A DNA stretch of 64,000 nt from Owenia fusiformis. Its lineage: Eukaryota; Annelida; Polychaeta; Sabellida; Oweniidae. The notes beneath the pieces are model-generated. The model saw only the letters and a list, made by a program, of their open reading frames with translations. It did no database searches and was not told the origin of the DNA. Location of the stretch: the NCBI GenBank assembly GCA_903813345.2, contig CAIIXF020000001.1:4280001-4344000 (forward strand), in the 5' to 3' direction. Below are positions 1 to 13,600 of this stretch, piece by piece (the stretch's first letter is position 1; every line of letters starts with the position of its first letter). The translations under genes and the position numbers were made by a program.

Positions 1-268
1 GTACATAACTGCTTTATCCTATACCAAGTAGAGTTTTCAGTAGTACAAGGTGTAAAAAATAAACAAATCATTCATATGCAAAGTCATTTTATTGCATTTC
101 CACTTTTTTTGGAAGCGGGAAGATACGCCCCGAAGCGGGAAGATATGCACCGAAGCGGGAGATATGACGGGAGATATGGAGGTTCTTGATATGGAAACCT
201 CTTAAATCAGGATACGGGATATATCTTACCAACTTATCTCCCTAAAACCCTACTTGGCATAGGATAAA
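1..268 (-). mobile_element. non-autonomous repeat, copy A (partial flank at window edge)
   Basis: Terminal inverted repeats TTTATCCTATACCAAG (13-28) and its complement ending at 268. The interior has GAAGCGGGAAGATA repeated about three times in near-tandem. It is an inverted copy of 14015-14372, and even the outer GTACATAACTGC (1-12) recurs there. No coding capacity. Confidence 0.75.
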
Positions 269-3200
269 TCAAGATAATTTCTACTCGCATCTAGTCTATT
301 CCACATATTTGGGAAAAGTGTACAGGAAAATCTCCATGTTCAATTGATGTATGATCAATATATACGAATCGAATGTATTCTCGTGTGCATTACAATATCC
401 ACATTGAAACATTTTTGGCCTGCAATGGACGTATAATAAATTAGAATATGAGGCCGTGTTATCATTCTAATGTAAAGTCATGGTATTTACTGTGGTATTG
501 GGTTGCAAGCTAATATCAGATTCAATGCAAATTAATCATCTAATATCAGATGCGCGATCAGTCCAATAATCTAATTTCAGGTCATCAGTTCGATATCTAG
601 CATTTGTTCTAACGACACGGTATTACTAGGCTATCATATTATAAATACACACACATATAAAACAATCAAACTGGTACACGATATAAGCACGACTGCTCTT
701 TCAATTGAGTATAAATGTTGATAAACTTACCCGGAAGCCAAGACATACACGTTTAGACGATGCTATTTTCAGTTCAGTGTAAGAGTAAATGCCCGGATAT
801 CGAGGCTTTTTCGTGTAAAGTTTTAACCAAGCATCTAAAATCGGGTTATATTGCGTGTAGAATTTATCGATATCAGGGCCGCTACATGCCAGTGAATCGT
901 GGAATTATTTTTAAATATTCATGTCCAGTTTTTTATTCTTGTCCGTGGCCGGATTTTCCTGTTCAAATATTTGAATATTAACGGGGCATACTGCTCATTC
1001 CCTTCTCTAAAGCCACAAACAGATCGCGATTGCGTTTTTATCCATTGTCGTTTACAATATGCGAACGTTACAAAAAAGAACCAATACGGGAACAGCGATT
1101 ATGACGTAGCGGGCAGATACGTAAAGCTATATCTGCCCGCTGATGAAAATATAAGTTTTTACACACCGGCTTTATGTACCCGTAACACGTCCAAGTTTAG
1201 GATAAAATGATACATGTAATAGCATTCAGTGATCTCCCCAGCATAAAAGCAAGTGGGTGCAGCACCCACCTGAGATTTTGAAAACAGGGCTGCACCCACC
1301 TGGAAATCCATTTGCACACACTTGAAAATGAGAAAAATCATGAATAATATTGGCATATTTAGACCATTTTTGTCTGAATTGTGAAAATTAGAATTTTACA
1401 CTGACTTGAGAAAAAATCCTGTGGAGATAACTGGCATTGCATCAATATTTGACTGCCTAACAGACATATCATATTCAGTTATCTAACAAAATACAATACT
1501 TCTGCGTATCATTTGTATGTCTATGGTGTTTTATAAGGTCCGTTTTATAACCATTCTGTGTATCATTATATTTCCTTTATATTCTCAAGAGAAAATTGTT
1601 GAATGGCAAAACAGGTTGTGTGGGACATTCCTTTAGTTATGCAATCTGGTTGCTTCGGGTCAAGTTGTGTTCTATTTATTGCTGGGAAATTCTCATGTGG
1701 TAATATTATCTGGATAAGTTATCTGATTTCCTCAACATTATGTGAACTAATGATTACTTTGTCAAATGGTACACTTTAAGCATTTTTATCATAATGCAAA
1801 ATGTGAAATAGAACAACAAAATAAACATGTACAGGAAAATAGATACAACCTGAAATATTTTATTTTGAGCTAAAGTAGTTAGTAACAAAAAAACATGTTT
1901 ACATATCATATATGATGGATTGTTGAGGCACACTGGCTTATTCAGCTTATATCCTGGATTTATATTTTGTATTTACCATGTATTATAGTACATGTTTACA
2001 CATCATATGTGTATATGTATATTTGTGCTTGCATCATTTCTATGTTGGAGGAGGGAGGGAGTAGTTACCTGTTTGGAATCATTGGAAAATGTTTATATTC
2101 TTACACTGATGAAAAATTAAACTTTTCATTTAAAATTACCTTTCAACACTCGCAGCTTGGTATGACGATTGATTATTTCTAAGATGAACTTGACATAAAA
2201 AATGTCGTGTTATAAACACATATTTTTGGTATATCATAAAAGATCTTTGAATCATGTTTCTTTTTAAATTTCAAGAAATATGAGAATTCTCTATATTAAA
2301 TGAAAATTTGTTCTTTTGATTTTTTTTATTTCATACCAAATGTGTTTTTACTTATTGAAAGATTGATTTTTTAGGCATTTTTTAATGTTTTCAAAGGTTT
2401 CCTGTAGTATATTAATTTCAAATTCCACCCTCAAATCTGTTTATGTTTAATACCTTGACAATCGAGGTATTTTATAATCAAGGTATGTTTGCACCATGTC
2501 ATCCTGGAATGTGATTGAGAGTTTGTCATTTAAGTCATGTATCTACCTACATCTCTTAAGAGCTTAGATGATATATTATATTATTAATTATTCACATGGC
2601 ATATGCAAAAGTGAAAATATTTCAAAGTTCAACAACTCTACTGTGAATTGTAAATGTGGATGGTGCCGGGTGGTAGGCTTACATGTATGAAGTCAAAATC
2701 ACATAAACATCAAATTTAGCAGTCGTTACATCTTCACGTTTGGTGTTAAAATGGCTCAAAGTAATTATTGATTTAACAGGAAGGGGATATTTTGGAAATC
2801 TGAGAAATGAAATGATTGTTCTTAACATTTTAAGAAATGAAGAACTTTTAAAATACATCGATGTTTTGAAACAATCCCTTGTATTATCAATACTATCAGC
2901 AAATAGTCTCATGGTTTTCTCATTTATAGAAATTAGAAATATTAATTACCAGTAACCCTGAAATAGGACACACTATAATATTGCTGCTCTTGGTCAAAAG
3001 TAATTCATGGCAACTTGAGCTGACAATATTTCTTATTAATAAAGATCAATATACATCTTAGTTCCAGTCTAAATCTTTCTGATCACACTTAAGCTACAGA
3101 ATAATTACACTTTGTCATTCTTATTTTAATTTTGGTCACCTAATAGATGCGTCATTCTATTATTCTACACTATAATGGGATATAATATTTCTATGGGATA

Positions 3201-3552
3201 TCAATGCCCCATCTGGTCTCTCTTGTCTCTACTTAGTGCCTCAGCCATTACAGTAAACCCTATCTTATCCTAACATTACTTGGACTTGTGAAAACTGTGA
3301 TTAGCAGGTTTTAAGGTTTCTGAATATGTTAGTCAATGGGGTAGGGGACAACAAACTTGGGACTGAGATAAGTTGTTCATATTTAGAGCTAATTAGATAT
3401 AAGAGGTGTTTGGAATATACAAGTTTTACTGTATATATGGTTGCAACATTGTCGTTTTATCTTGTCTTAAAATGTTCATCACAATTTTTCTGATTTAAAC
3501 TGGGAACCACACCCAGTTCCAGGAGACAGTCTTTAAAGGGTGAATTACATTG
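269..3552. other. no gene seen; AT-rich, upstream or intronic to TESK
   Basis: Only short ORFs without homology. It holds a 12-bp-stem hairpin at 1108-1141 and small GC-rich inverted repeats near 1253-1310. I could not find the TESK glycine-loop exon here. Confidence 0.6.
1108..1141. repeat. short perfect-stem hairpin
   Basis: AGCGGGCAGATA pairs with TATCTGCCCGCT across a 10-base loop. More GC-rich than its surroundings; role unknown, possibly the tip of an old repeat. Confidence 0.7.
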
Positions 3553-3554
3553 TA

Positions 3555-3734
3555 CAGTAAAACATGTATATATGAACATTCTCTAATTTGAACATCTCTC
3601 AATGTGAACACTTTTTCATCCCATTTTTAAATCTGCCATAGACTTCCATGTTAGAAAACCTTGAAATATGTGAATATTCGATCTGAACATTTTCGGCCGG
3701 TCCCGGTAGAATTCAGATTAGACAGGTTTTACTG
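3555..3734. mobile_element. pogo/Tigger-like MITE
   Basis: CAGTAAAAC... ends in ...GTTTTACTG, flanked by TA on both sides (3553-3554, 3735-3736). The interior has the repeated GAACA and GAACAC phrases shared by the other copies in this window. 180 bp, no ORF. Confidence 0.8.
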
Positions 3735-4078
3735 TATAGTGTGATTGATTGCTAGAAGTAGGTTATCTCTATATATTCTTGATTGGTTTTTGTGATATTG
3801 GATGGCCTGATTGACAGTTCAAGGGTAGATATCTTCAAAATTCTTTGAACATGTTGAAATGTAATATAGAGCTTTTTAACTGTCATTTTACAGGCATGTT
3901 ACTTGAGATAAAATACCATACTGATACTGGGTCATTATTTACAAGAACTGATAATATAATGTACCTATATATGGTAGTATTTTATACATGTTTTATTTGT
4001 TTATAACATTTGTTTAAGTGTGTAAGGAAGCCCATTGCCATAATCATAAAGACCACAAGTACAGTGTCCATAGTCTCG

Positions 4079-4199
4079 TTATAATTAAAATACAAAGTAT
4101 GTATGAAGAGACTTTATAGACACCCTGTATTAAAAACACAGTAAAACAGTTGACATGACAATCTATAAATGGTGAATTAGCCATAGTACCAATTCTATA
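4079..4199 (+). repeat. 121-bp direct repeat, left member
   Basis: Matches 4824-4944 along its length, with one difference noticed (CACCCTG against CACTCTG). It flanks the 624-base inserted block 4200-4823. Confidence 0.9.
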
Positions 4200-4823
4200 G
4201 GCGCGATAATACTTTGTATCATATTGAATGGTGTTTTTGAGTTTTCATACTTTAACTATTTAGTAGCTTTATAAATAATTCCAGGTGTACTTTGTTGAAA
4301 AAGCCTATGTTATTGTTAACAGTAGTCATATGTAATAATTTTGTAAAAGGAAACCAGCAAAAACTCATAATCACTTTTTTATTGTCGGCCATTTTGGTTT
4401 TTTCCGTCCTAAAATCTTGTCTGTAAAGTCTTGTCTACACGTTTTCAGGTGAACCGTTTGGTAGATCAATTTCAAATTTTCAGGGATGAATCTTAGTATG
4501 AAAATCTAGATCTGATTAGTTTTTTGGCGTTCTGGGTGAATGTCAAGGCAGCCATTTTGGATTTTCGGTCCTAAAATCTTGTCTGTAAAGTCTTGTCTAC
4601 GCATTTCCAGGTGAACCATTTGGTAGATCAATTTCAAATTTTCAGGGATGATTCTTAGTATGAAAATCTAGATCTGATTAGTTTTTTTGGCATTCTGGGT
4701 AAATGTCAAGGCAGCCATTTTGGATTTTCCATCCTAAAATCTTGTCTGTAAAGTCTTGTCTACGCATTTCCAGGTGAACCGTTTGTTAGATCAATTTCAA
4801 ATTTTCAGGGATGATTCTTAGTA
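4200..4823 (+). repeat. templated insert copied from 6169-6791
   Basis: 4201-4823 is colinear with 6169-6791 at a constant offset of 1968, with no net indel and few mismatches. It includes 162-bp monomers and the distinctive TTGTTAGATC variant of one monomer. It is bounded by 121-bp direct repeats of the host sequence. Confidence 0.88.
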
Positions 4824-4944
4824 TTATAATTAAAATACAAAGTATGTATGAAGAGACTTTATAGACACTCTGTATTAAAAACACAGTAAAACAGTTGACA
4901 TGACAATCTATAAATGGTGAATTAGCCATAGTACCAATTCTATA
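4824..4944 (+). repeat. 121-bp direct repeat, right member
   Basis: Second copy of the sequence at 4079-4199, directly following the inserted block. Confidence 0.9.
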
Positions 4945-5627
4945 TAGCCTACAACAAACTCTGGAGTTAATATGATCTGATGAACAAGTTAATAAAAGAT
5001 GAATTTATATTACATTAAAACCTTAGTAGATAACCACAATAACAAAGGTTATAGGAAGTCAGATTTCCATCAAGATTTATGTTATCATTACCAACAACCT
5101 TTGCAATTTCACTAGAATGTTGATTAGTTTTTTGCTGGAAACTACAGATTTTATTTTCCTAATATAGCCCAGTGAGGCAGAACTAGGGCTCTCTCCCAGT
5201 TAATGTACTCTTCTAAATTACTCTCAGAAATCATCATAGAAAATACCAATATGAAGCATGAACAGCAAAAATACATTAAAGCACAGATTGACTACAATGT
5301 TAGTTCAAGTCACGTAAGAACAAAAAGTTGATTGTTTTGTATGAACCAATATATTTTAGAAAGATGTGTTAGAAAACTGTTAATGGTTTAGAATATGACC
5401 TATGCAGACTAGGTTATGTGGTAAATCATTTGTAACTGCAAATGTTGAATGTGAATACAAAATGCCAAATAGCTTTGAAGTAGAAATGGAGAATTCTTGC
5501 ATATGGAATTATAATTGTATATTTTGTCTGAACTTTTGGACACCTGGTTGTTTTATGTTGAATTGTCATATGTTACCAAAAGTTGATTTACGTTGAAAGT
5601 GTTAATTCAATCACTCCATGTTTAATA

Positions 5628-5772
5628 CAGTAAAACCTGTATTTCCGAACACCTTTCTTATCTGAACACTTTTTGATCCTATTCTTTAATCTGCCATAGA
5701 CTAACATGTTGAAAACCATGAAATGTGAACACCTGCCTATATGAACACTTGGTCAGGCTTCTGGTTTTACTG
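5628..5772. mobile_element. pogo/Tigger-like MITE
   Basis: CAGTAAAACCTGT at the left, GGTTTTACTG at the right, TA on each side (5626-5627, 5773-5774). 145 bp with the GAACACCT internal phrases. Confidence 0.82.
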
Positions 5773-5782
5773 TATTATTATG

Positions 5783-7255
5783 TCCCCACCACATAGTGTG
5801 GGGCCATATTGTCGTCCTAGGCGCGTCCATCCATCCGTCCGTCTGTCTGTCTGGTTGTCTGTCTGTCCGTCCGTACGTCCGGCAGTTTTCTCCAAAACCA
5901 CTACAGGTATCACCTTCAAATTTTCAGGAATAACTTGTGAGTGCATACAGATGTGGATGAAAAAAAATTAACTCGATAGCTACTTCCTGTCAGCCATTTT
6001 GAGGTCAAATGCTAAAATCCTTGTCTGCAAACTTTAAGAAAAACGGCTTCACAGTTGCTTTTAAAACTTTAACATCTTGTTCAGCTCACTTCATTCTACA
6101 TCTGATTAGGTTTTGGACCTGTTAGCCCAGTCATGTCAGCCATTTTGAATGTCTGAAGAAAAGTTAGCGCGCGATAATACTTTGTATCATATTGAATGGT
6201 GTTTTTGAGTTTTCATACTTTAACTATTTAGTAGCTTTATAAATAATTCCAGGTGTACTTTGTTGAAAAAGCCTATGTTATTGTTAACAGTAGTCATATG
6301 TAATAATTTTGTAAAAGGAAACCAGCAAAAACTCATAATCACTTTTTTATTGTCGGCCATTTTGGTTTTTTCCGTCCTAAAATCTTGTCTGTAAAGTCTT
6401 GTCTACACGTTTTCAGGTGAACCGTTTGGTAGATCAATTTCAGATTTTCAGGGATGAATCTTAGTATGAAAATCTAGATCTGATTAGTTTTTTGGCGTTC
6501 TGGGTAAATGTCAAGGCAGCCATTTTGGATTTTCCGTCCTAAAATCTTGTCTGTAAAGTCTTGTCTACGCATTTCCAGGTGAACCGTTTGGTAGATCAAT
6601 TTCAAATTTTCAGGGATGATTCTTAGTATGAAAATCTAGATCTGATTAGTTTTTTTGGCATTCTGGGTAAATGTCAAGGCAGCCATTTTGGATTTTCCGT
6701 CCTAAAATCTTGTCTGTAAAGTCTTGTCTACGCATTTCCAGGTGAACCATTTGTTAGATCAATTTCAAATTTTCAGGGATGATTCTTAGTATGAAAACCT
6801 AGATCTGATTAGTTTTTTGGCATTCTGGGTAAATGTCAAGGTAGCCATTTTGGATTTTCTGTCCTAAAATCTTGTCTGTAAAGTCTTGTCTACGCGTTTT
6901 CAGGTGAACCGTTTGGTAGATCAATTTCAAATTTTCAGGGATGATTCTTAGTATGAAAATCTAGATCTGATTAGTTTTTTGACATTCTGGGTAAATGTCA
7001 AGGCAGCCATTTTGGATTTTCCATCCTAAAATCTTGTCTGTAAAGTCTTGTTTAACTGTTTGACGGATCAATTTCAAATTTTCAGGGGTGGTTCTTAGTA
7101 TGAAAATCTAGAACTAGCTAATTTTTGGGGATTCTGGGTAAATTTTAAGGCGGCCATTTTGGACTTTCCGTCCTCAAATTGTGTCAGTAAAGTCTTGTCT
7201 ACTCATTTTCAGGATAACCATTTCATGGGATCACCCATTGGTGGGGACATATTGT
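5783..7255. repeat. CCGT-microsatellite element with 162-bp tandem array
   Basis: Opens with TCCCCACCACATAGTGTGGG, then a CCGT/CTGT microsatellite (about 5827-5880), a unique part, then at least five 162-163 bp monomers. The shared word CTTGTCTGTAAAGTC recurs at about 6384, 6546, 6709, 6871 and 7033. It closes with TTGGTGGGGACATATTG, complementary to the opening. Each monomer contains GCCATTTTGGA. Structure as in satellite-carrying non-autonomous elements common in molluscs. No ORF. Confidence 0.75.
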
Positions 7256-7526
7256 ACACATTTGTGTTCTTGTGTTGTAAATTGCTATGTCACCTCCACA
7301 AGTTGTGACATCATATTGTTTTAGTCTCCAGTTCCCATAGTTCGGTAGTCCCATTTAGTGTCTTTAACATGACATCTCAAACAAATGGCAGGTGGTGACA
7401 TTTTGCATGTTAATGCCTTGTTTCATTATGTTATAATCAGTTAACATTTTTTACAATGAAACATTGAATTGAAGATTATTATTGAATAATGGATGATAAC
7501 GTGATATATCATTTTGTATGTTTCAG

Positions 7527-7648
7527 GTGACACATCGTACAACGAAGGAGGTGATGGTCTTAAAGCTGAACATATCTCCGAGTAACAAACCTAATGTACT
7601 GAGGGAGGTGCAGCTCATGAACAAACTCAACCATCCGAACATTCTCAA
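7527..7648 (+). CDS. TESK2: TESK exon: ATP-binding lysine and helix C
   Basis: Starts after a TTTCAG acceptor and ends before GTAAGA. Encodes [15 protein letters not shown] through LNHPNIL plus two bases of the next Lys codon. The VMVLK lysine (7563-7565) is the expected ATP-anchoring residue, and REVQLMNKL is the helix C region with its glutamate. It is the first exon of the gene I can see, and the residue before it should complete the glycine-loop exon. Confidence 0.9.
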
Positions 7649-10600
7649 GTAAGAAATCACCTGAATTCCTAAAATGAATTTAATTGTTCCAATGTCATCA
7701 TGAAAAATGTTGAGCCATCCTTATCATTAATATTTATTTGTGAATATTATTTGTTAGACTTCCCGTAGTTTGACAAATTATGTATTTATGGGGGAAGTTT
7801 GTCTCTATTCACGAGGTTTCAGTTTCGTATGGGATATTATTTTTTGTTTCAAGACCCTCCCGATATCAAACCTTCCATTTTAGTCACTTAGGTTAGAACA
7901 CTCTGATATTTAACACATCTTTCTGTTCTGTATTCCTGAATCCGTGGACAAAGCCTCATGTTTAAATGAATTAGCTCTCCTAACTCTTTTAAAATTTAGC
8001 AAAAGTGTACATTTTCAGTTAAAGCAATAGAAATGAAATTGATAGAATGACATGATCTCTCATAACAGGATAAGGATGATATTGAAAAGTTTAAAAAAAG
8101 CAAGCAGATCATATTGGTCAGCATCATTCACAATACTGGGTTTAGGTTCTTTCTCATCATACCTTACTTGATGAAGATGGGCCAACATTGAGGTCTGGAA
8201 GCAATTATGGCAATAAGATAAGAGGCCAGAGGATATCTAGTACTTGGCAAATACCTTTCCTCACAGTAGTAACATATGCTCAAGCCATTGTTGTTTACTA
8301 CACATGATTTCTTTCTATTGGAAAAGACTTCTTGGTTTTGGGCATCTTTACCTACCAAGTACGCAACTGTTACTTAACATCTGTTGTATTATGCATTGGT
8401 ACTCCTTTTTATTATTACCATATTTGGAGGTATAAACATGACCCTCGGCCTCGTGAAATACTTCTGAATAGGGAAATACCTTTCTCTATTTACAGCAATT
8501 TAACGCTATACAAGATATTTAATATTTTATTGTAAACTTTAACTAATCTTTACTCACATTTGTTGGCATTTCTTCAAAAGAGTTTTAATTTTAATACCTT
8601 GCTAACTTCAAAGTTATTGAATTGCAGAAGAAATATGTCCATTGAGATATGGGTGATTTCTATTATAAAATCATTAGAAAAATATTTGTATGTGTTTATT
8701 TCAAGAGTTCTACTTCAATTAGAAAAAAACATTCCTGCTTTGTGTAATACAAATACATCTACATGTAAAACTTGTACATGTACTTTAAATGTTTTGATGG
8801 AGGTCACCGTGATTTCTTAGATTCCTTCCTCGTTGTGTATTTTTCTTTCATTTATAATAATACAGTAAAGCCTGTGACATGGAACACCTCTGTGTGTAGA
8901 ATACTTCCATAAGGAGAACACTTTTCAGAGTCCTTTGACCAAATGATTTAATGTTTAATGACCTTCTGTAAGTAGAACACCTCCTAAATAGAGGATCTAC
9001 AGAGGTAGTAAAGGTGTTCTACTTATACAGGTTTTACTGTGTTTTGACAAAACTGTTTATATAGTTTTGTAATTTGTAATTGTAGGGTAGGGTACCCCTT
9101 TTTTAGAATCAGGGCCAATCAACTACGAGGGCAATTTCAACTATTTCACATCCTGGTTCAGTTAGTTGATGATTGGGCACGTAGGATTGCATTAGATTAA
9201 GTGTAAATAAATCTCTGGCATATTAAATTCTATTATCTGAAGAGATGCTTTTTAATAAACCATTTTATCTCTTTTCTCCCAGTAGGGAGATTGCCTGGTA
9301 TATCAAATTTGTAGAGATGTGTCAATCCATCTCCAATTTAAGGTGGTTGAAACAACTGAAAATTTTTAGAATCAAGATGGTGTCAAAATAAGACTTAAAC
9401 CTTTAGGTCGTGTTTCTCTTTTCTATATGGATGGCAATTTGATAAGTAATTAACCAGTATTTTAAAACGGAGAGTTTAATTTTGATTGATAAAAGATGAA
9501 AAGATATGCAAGTCACAATAAAAATAAATGACCTACTTTTTCTACTCTGTGAGCATGAGACAAAATGAAAGGGATTAGGAATAAAGCATTATCTATATAA
9601 AATATACCTTTACAACCCCAGGGATTGAGTTGAATGAAATACAGTTGAACAAAGCAAATTGACTATCTGGTATTATGAGATAAATTACTCCCTATAGCCA
9701 TGAAACAAAGAATTATTAGACAGATCTGATGATTAGAGGTTGTCACTGTAGTGAGTGGGTATTATGGCTTCTATTGCTTCAACATAGAATTACAGTAAAA
9801 CCTGTCTGAGGGAACAACTTTCTGTGCCTGTCCAACTATCATCATTTGGATGGCCCTTGTTGTTACAAGAATAAGTACAAGGTAACAATGCTTTTATTCA
9901 ATTGATTAATTCTAATATTTTTGTATTTCAGATTTAAAGGTGTTTGTGTACATGAAGGACAGCTCCATGCTTTAACTGAGGTAAGTTCACTCCAATCCCC
10001 CATCACCTAGTGCTCCCAGGGTAAAAAATGACGTGATGTTGTCAACCCCCTGCCATTAAATGTTGCGTGTTTAATGTTGCAGTTATATGTTCAGTATGTA
10101 CTTAAATAAATATGTTGATAAAAAGATACTTTGTATTAAAAATAATTTCCTCTGAGATCATAAACATGACTATTAGTGGGGGGAATTTCGTGGAAAATAT
10201 TTCAAATGGTGAAACAAGCAAATTTATTGGCTTAATCTGTTATTTAAACTATTTGGAAAAATTCTGTCCCTGTGATCAATCAAACTGAACACTATTTCAG
10301 GAAAAAATTCAAGATGGCTGCCGTACATGTGTAATTCGATACAAATGACACTCTAGATTCATATATAGAGATAAATATGGTTTAAAATTATATTAATTCA
10401 GTAGTAAAGCATGTACATTATATCTAGAAATACAGTTACATTCATCAATGAGCTGAATTTGGGCAAAATGACTTTATATAGGGATTCTACAAGGTTCTAT
10501 TTTGGGAGCAGTCTTATTTTGCAACAACTTTAGTCATTAAACTTGTTTTCTTGAATAATGTTGATATTTCATACATAATTCAATCTAATGTTTCAAGTTT

Positions 10601-13600
10601 CGAGAAAACACTGTCTTACAAGTACCAAGGAGACTTTGAAGGAGTCCCGCAAGGTTCTACTACACTCCATTATTATCACAATCTCTTGGAATTCGGTGGA
10701 AAATATTCAAAATTGCGATACATGCAAATTTATGGGCTCGTTAGTTATTTATGCAAAAAAGAAAAATTCCATCCCTCAAATCAGCCAAACCTAATACTAT
10801 TTCAGTAAAAAATTTAAGGTTGTCGAAATATGTACATAATTCGGTTAAAATGACACCTTAGATTCATACATAGAGATAATATGGTTAAAAAATAGGTTCA
10901 CTCAGTACTAAGATATGCAAATATATTTAAAATGCTATGATCTTCTTTGATTTGAATTTTGGCAAAAAGAGTTTCATAGGAGTTCTTCAAGGTTCTATTT
11001 TGGCCCTCTCTGTTAGAACTTGAATTACTTTATGACATTCTCTAATACATTTTAAATATATAAGACAATATTAATTCAAGAATATATTTCAAGTTTGAAT
11101 GAGAATATTGTCAACCAGGTATCAATGCAAACATTGAAGTAGTCTTCCAAGGTTCTACCTTAGTCCATTATTATCACAATCTCTTAATAGTATGATGAAA
11201 TAAGGGCAGGTAGACAAGAACTTATCAATTATACAGAATTACATGTGCAATTGCACAATACTGTACATTTACGTACAGATTTTTTACAAAAGCAAACTAA
11301 ACATGTCTAGAGACTTGCTGGGTTTAGAGCCCCGTGTCGAGTTGTCTACGGTGAGGTCAACAGTAAAGGCCATGTGATGTTGATGTTGCAGCTATAACAC
11401 AGCTAATAGCAGAAACAAAGCAACACAAAACCAACTTGCCAATTGTATGGCTTGATATAACTAAGGCAGCAGTGTACCACACAAATGAACTCAACAGCCT
11501 TGAAGCATTATAATGTTCCTCAACATGTGATTGGCCTTGAGATAGAGCACCTTGAAGGTATTCAGTTGAGATTCTTGACTGAAACAATCACCACTGGTTG
11601 GCAGCCTTTAGAGAAGGGAATCATGGCAGGCTGCATATTACTATTCATGGCAGTTATGAACATCCTTCTGAAAGGAGCCACAAGGAGTGCAATGAATTTA
11701 AAATGAGAAATGGTAACCCACATCCAACATACTAGTATCACATTTTCATGGATTGATGGGGTCACTCTAGCAAATGACACTGAAATAGCCATTCTGTGTA
11801 TCTTCACTGAACTAAAAAAACCTAGTAACCTGGGAATCATATCAAATGTTGCAGTCTCCTGGAAGCTCCCTGCAATTTCCTTATAGAACACTAAATGACA
11901 CAAAACTTATCCAACCAACTAGGCAAGGCAGGGTGGCCTAATAGAACATCCAACATATTGACCCAATTGTCACAAGTACTTCAAACTGCCTAAAGAGTCC
12001 TAAAGCAACATATGTGATTCAGGCAACAGATTGGAAGGTGACTAATTGTAATGACTATTACAATGAGACTCCTTTATTGCCCAAATGACTTGATTGTCAT
12101 CACATCAGAACAATATGATAGTCCCTTTTCTGGCTGTTAAATTCTGCTGGAGTTACAGCAACAGAGTGGAACAAGGCTCTCTTAGAAATAGGCCAAACAG
12201 AAAAATGGTGACTATGGCTGCATTGTGCAGAGCTGGCTGAATAACTTAGTGAGGTTTGATCAATGTGTTTTCCAACCTCTCTGAGTTTGTATGCAGCTTT
12301 AGGGGTAGAAGCAGAAAAATAGAAATTAAACTGACAAAAAGACTAAAGCTGCTAATCACAACCAAACCTGAAGGACAATAGTGCCACAAGCAATGATACT
12401 CCATTGTTTAAACTCACGTCAAAATTCTGCAATTATTTTCTTGCTGGTGTTGTAGTTGTAAAACATACATTGATAAATCTGAAAAACTCACTCAGTACTC
12501 AATGTTCAGTTGTTTTGGAAACTTCAGTTGTTTTGGCAATTTACACAAATTGATTTTGTTGTAAATTAGTGCATTTGTAAGTGTAAAGAATAAGAAGGGT
12601 ATCAAAAGTAAACCTTAAACGGCTCCTATGTAAAAATGACTTTTAAAAACTGATTTTGTTGTAAATTAGTGAATGTATATTCCTAATTATAGAACAGAAG
12701 TACCAATGATGTTAAATTCATTAAATTAAATAGAGTATCCATTGTACCAATTTGTGAGTATACAAAATAAGAAGGGTGTCAGGAAAGAACCTTGCTTAAC
12801 TCCTAATTATTTATTTTGACTTGAGTTCATAACAGTATTATGTGTTATGTGTGTATGTTGTATACTACAGCTCTAAACATAGAGATAAACATGTCTAATC
12901 ATACTCTGATGAAATCATAGCAACCTCTCTATTTTATTTTATGATTACATAACATTACATAGTGATACATGTACTGTACTACATAAACATATAATCACAC
13001 ACATATATAAAATATGTTGTGTCCTATATAGTTATAATAATCATATTATAATATCCAGTTACCTTTGAAGATGGTCTGAATGTACTTATTTGTTTTCTGT
13101 TGATACACGTTTCTAACTTAATCCTACAGAATGATAAAATTGACCACTACTTCCTTTTTCCAATTTTATGGGGTAGGGCACTTTCAACGCTTTTTAAAAA
13201 ATACTTTCAATTTTCCAATAATTGAAATCTTCATATTGTAGTATCAGGCAAAGTTATTAGATGTTTTTTAAATAATAATTAATGTTATTTGTCATTGCAT
13301 TCTTTATTTGAACCTAGAAAATGAACATTATTTCCCATTTTACGCCAAATCGTCACACTTTGGGGCCATGGGAGAGGGCTAAAATTTAGTTTAAAAATTT
13401 GAAAAAAATTCACATGACTATTTTCACCTTAAAGAACAATATTTCACCATGAGAGCATGAATTTTCCCCAAAAAATTTTTTTGCCCACCCTACATGTTAT
13501 TTAAGTCATACTTTGTCGGCCATCTTGGATTTTGGGGGGAAGAAGTGAAATATTCCGTCGATCACAGGGACAGATTTTTTAAAAAAGGTTTTAAGAACCA

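Noticed and set aside
10551-10808. GVPQGST phrase suggesting a reverse transcriptase
   Set aside because: The phrase sits in a noncoding 510-base tandem repeat whose other copies do not keep the motif or frame, and there is no flanking RT homology. Likely chance.
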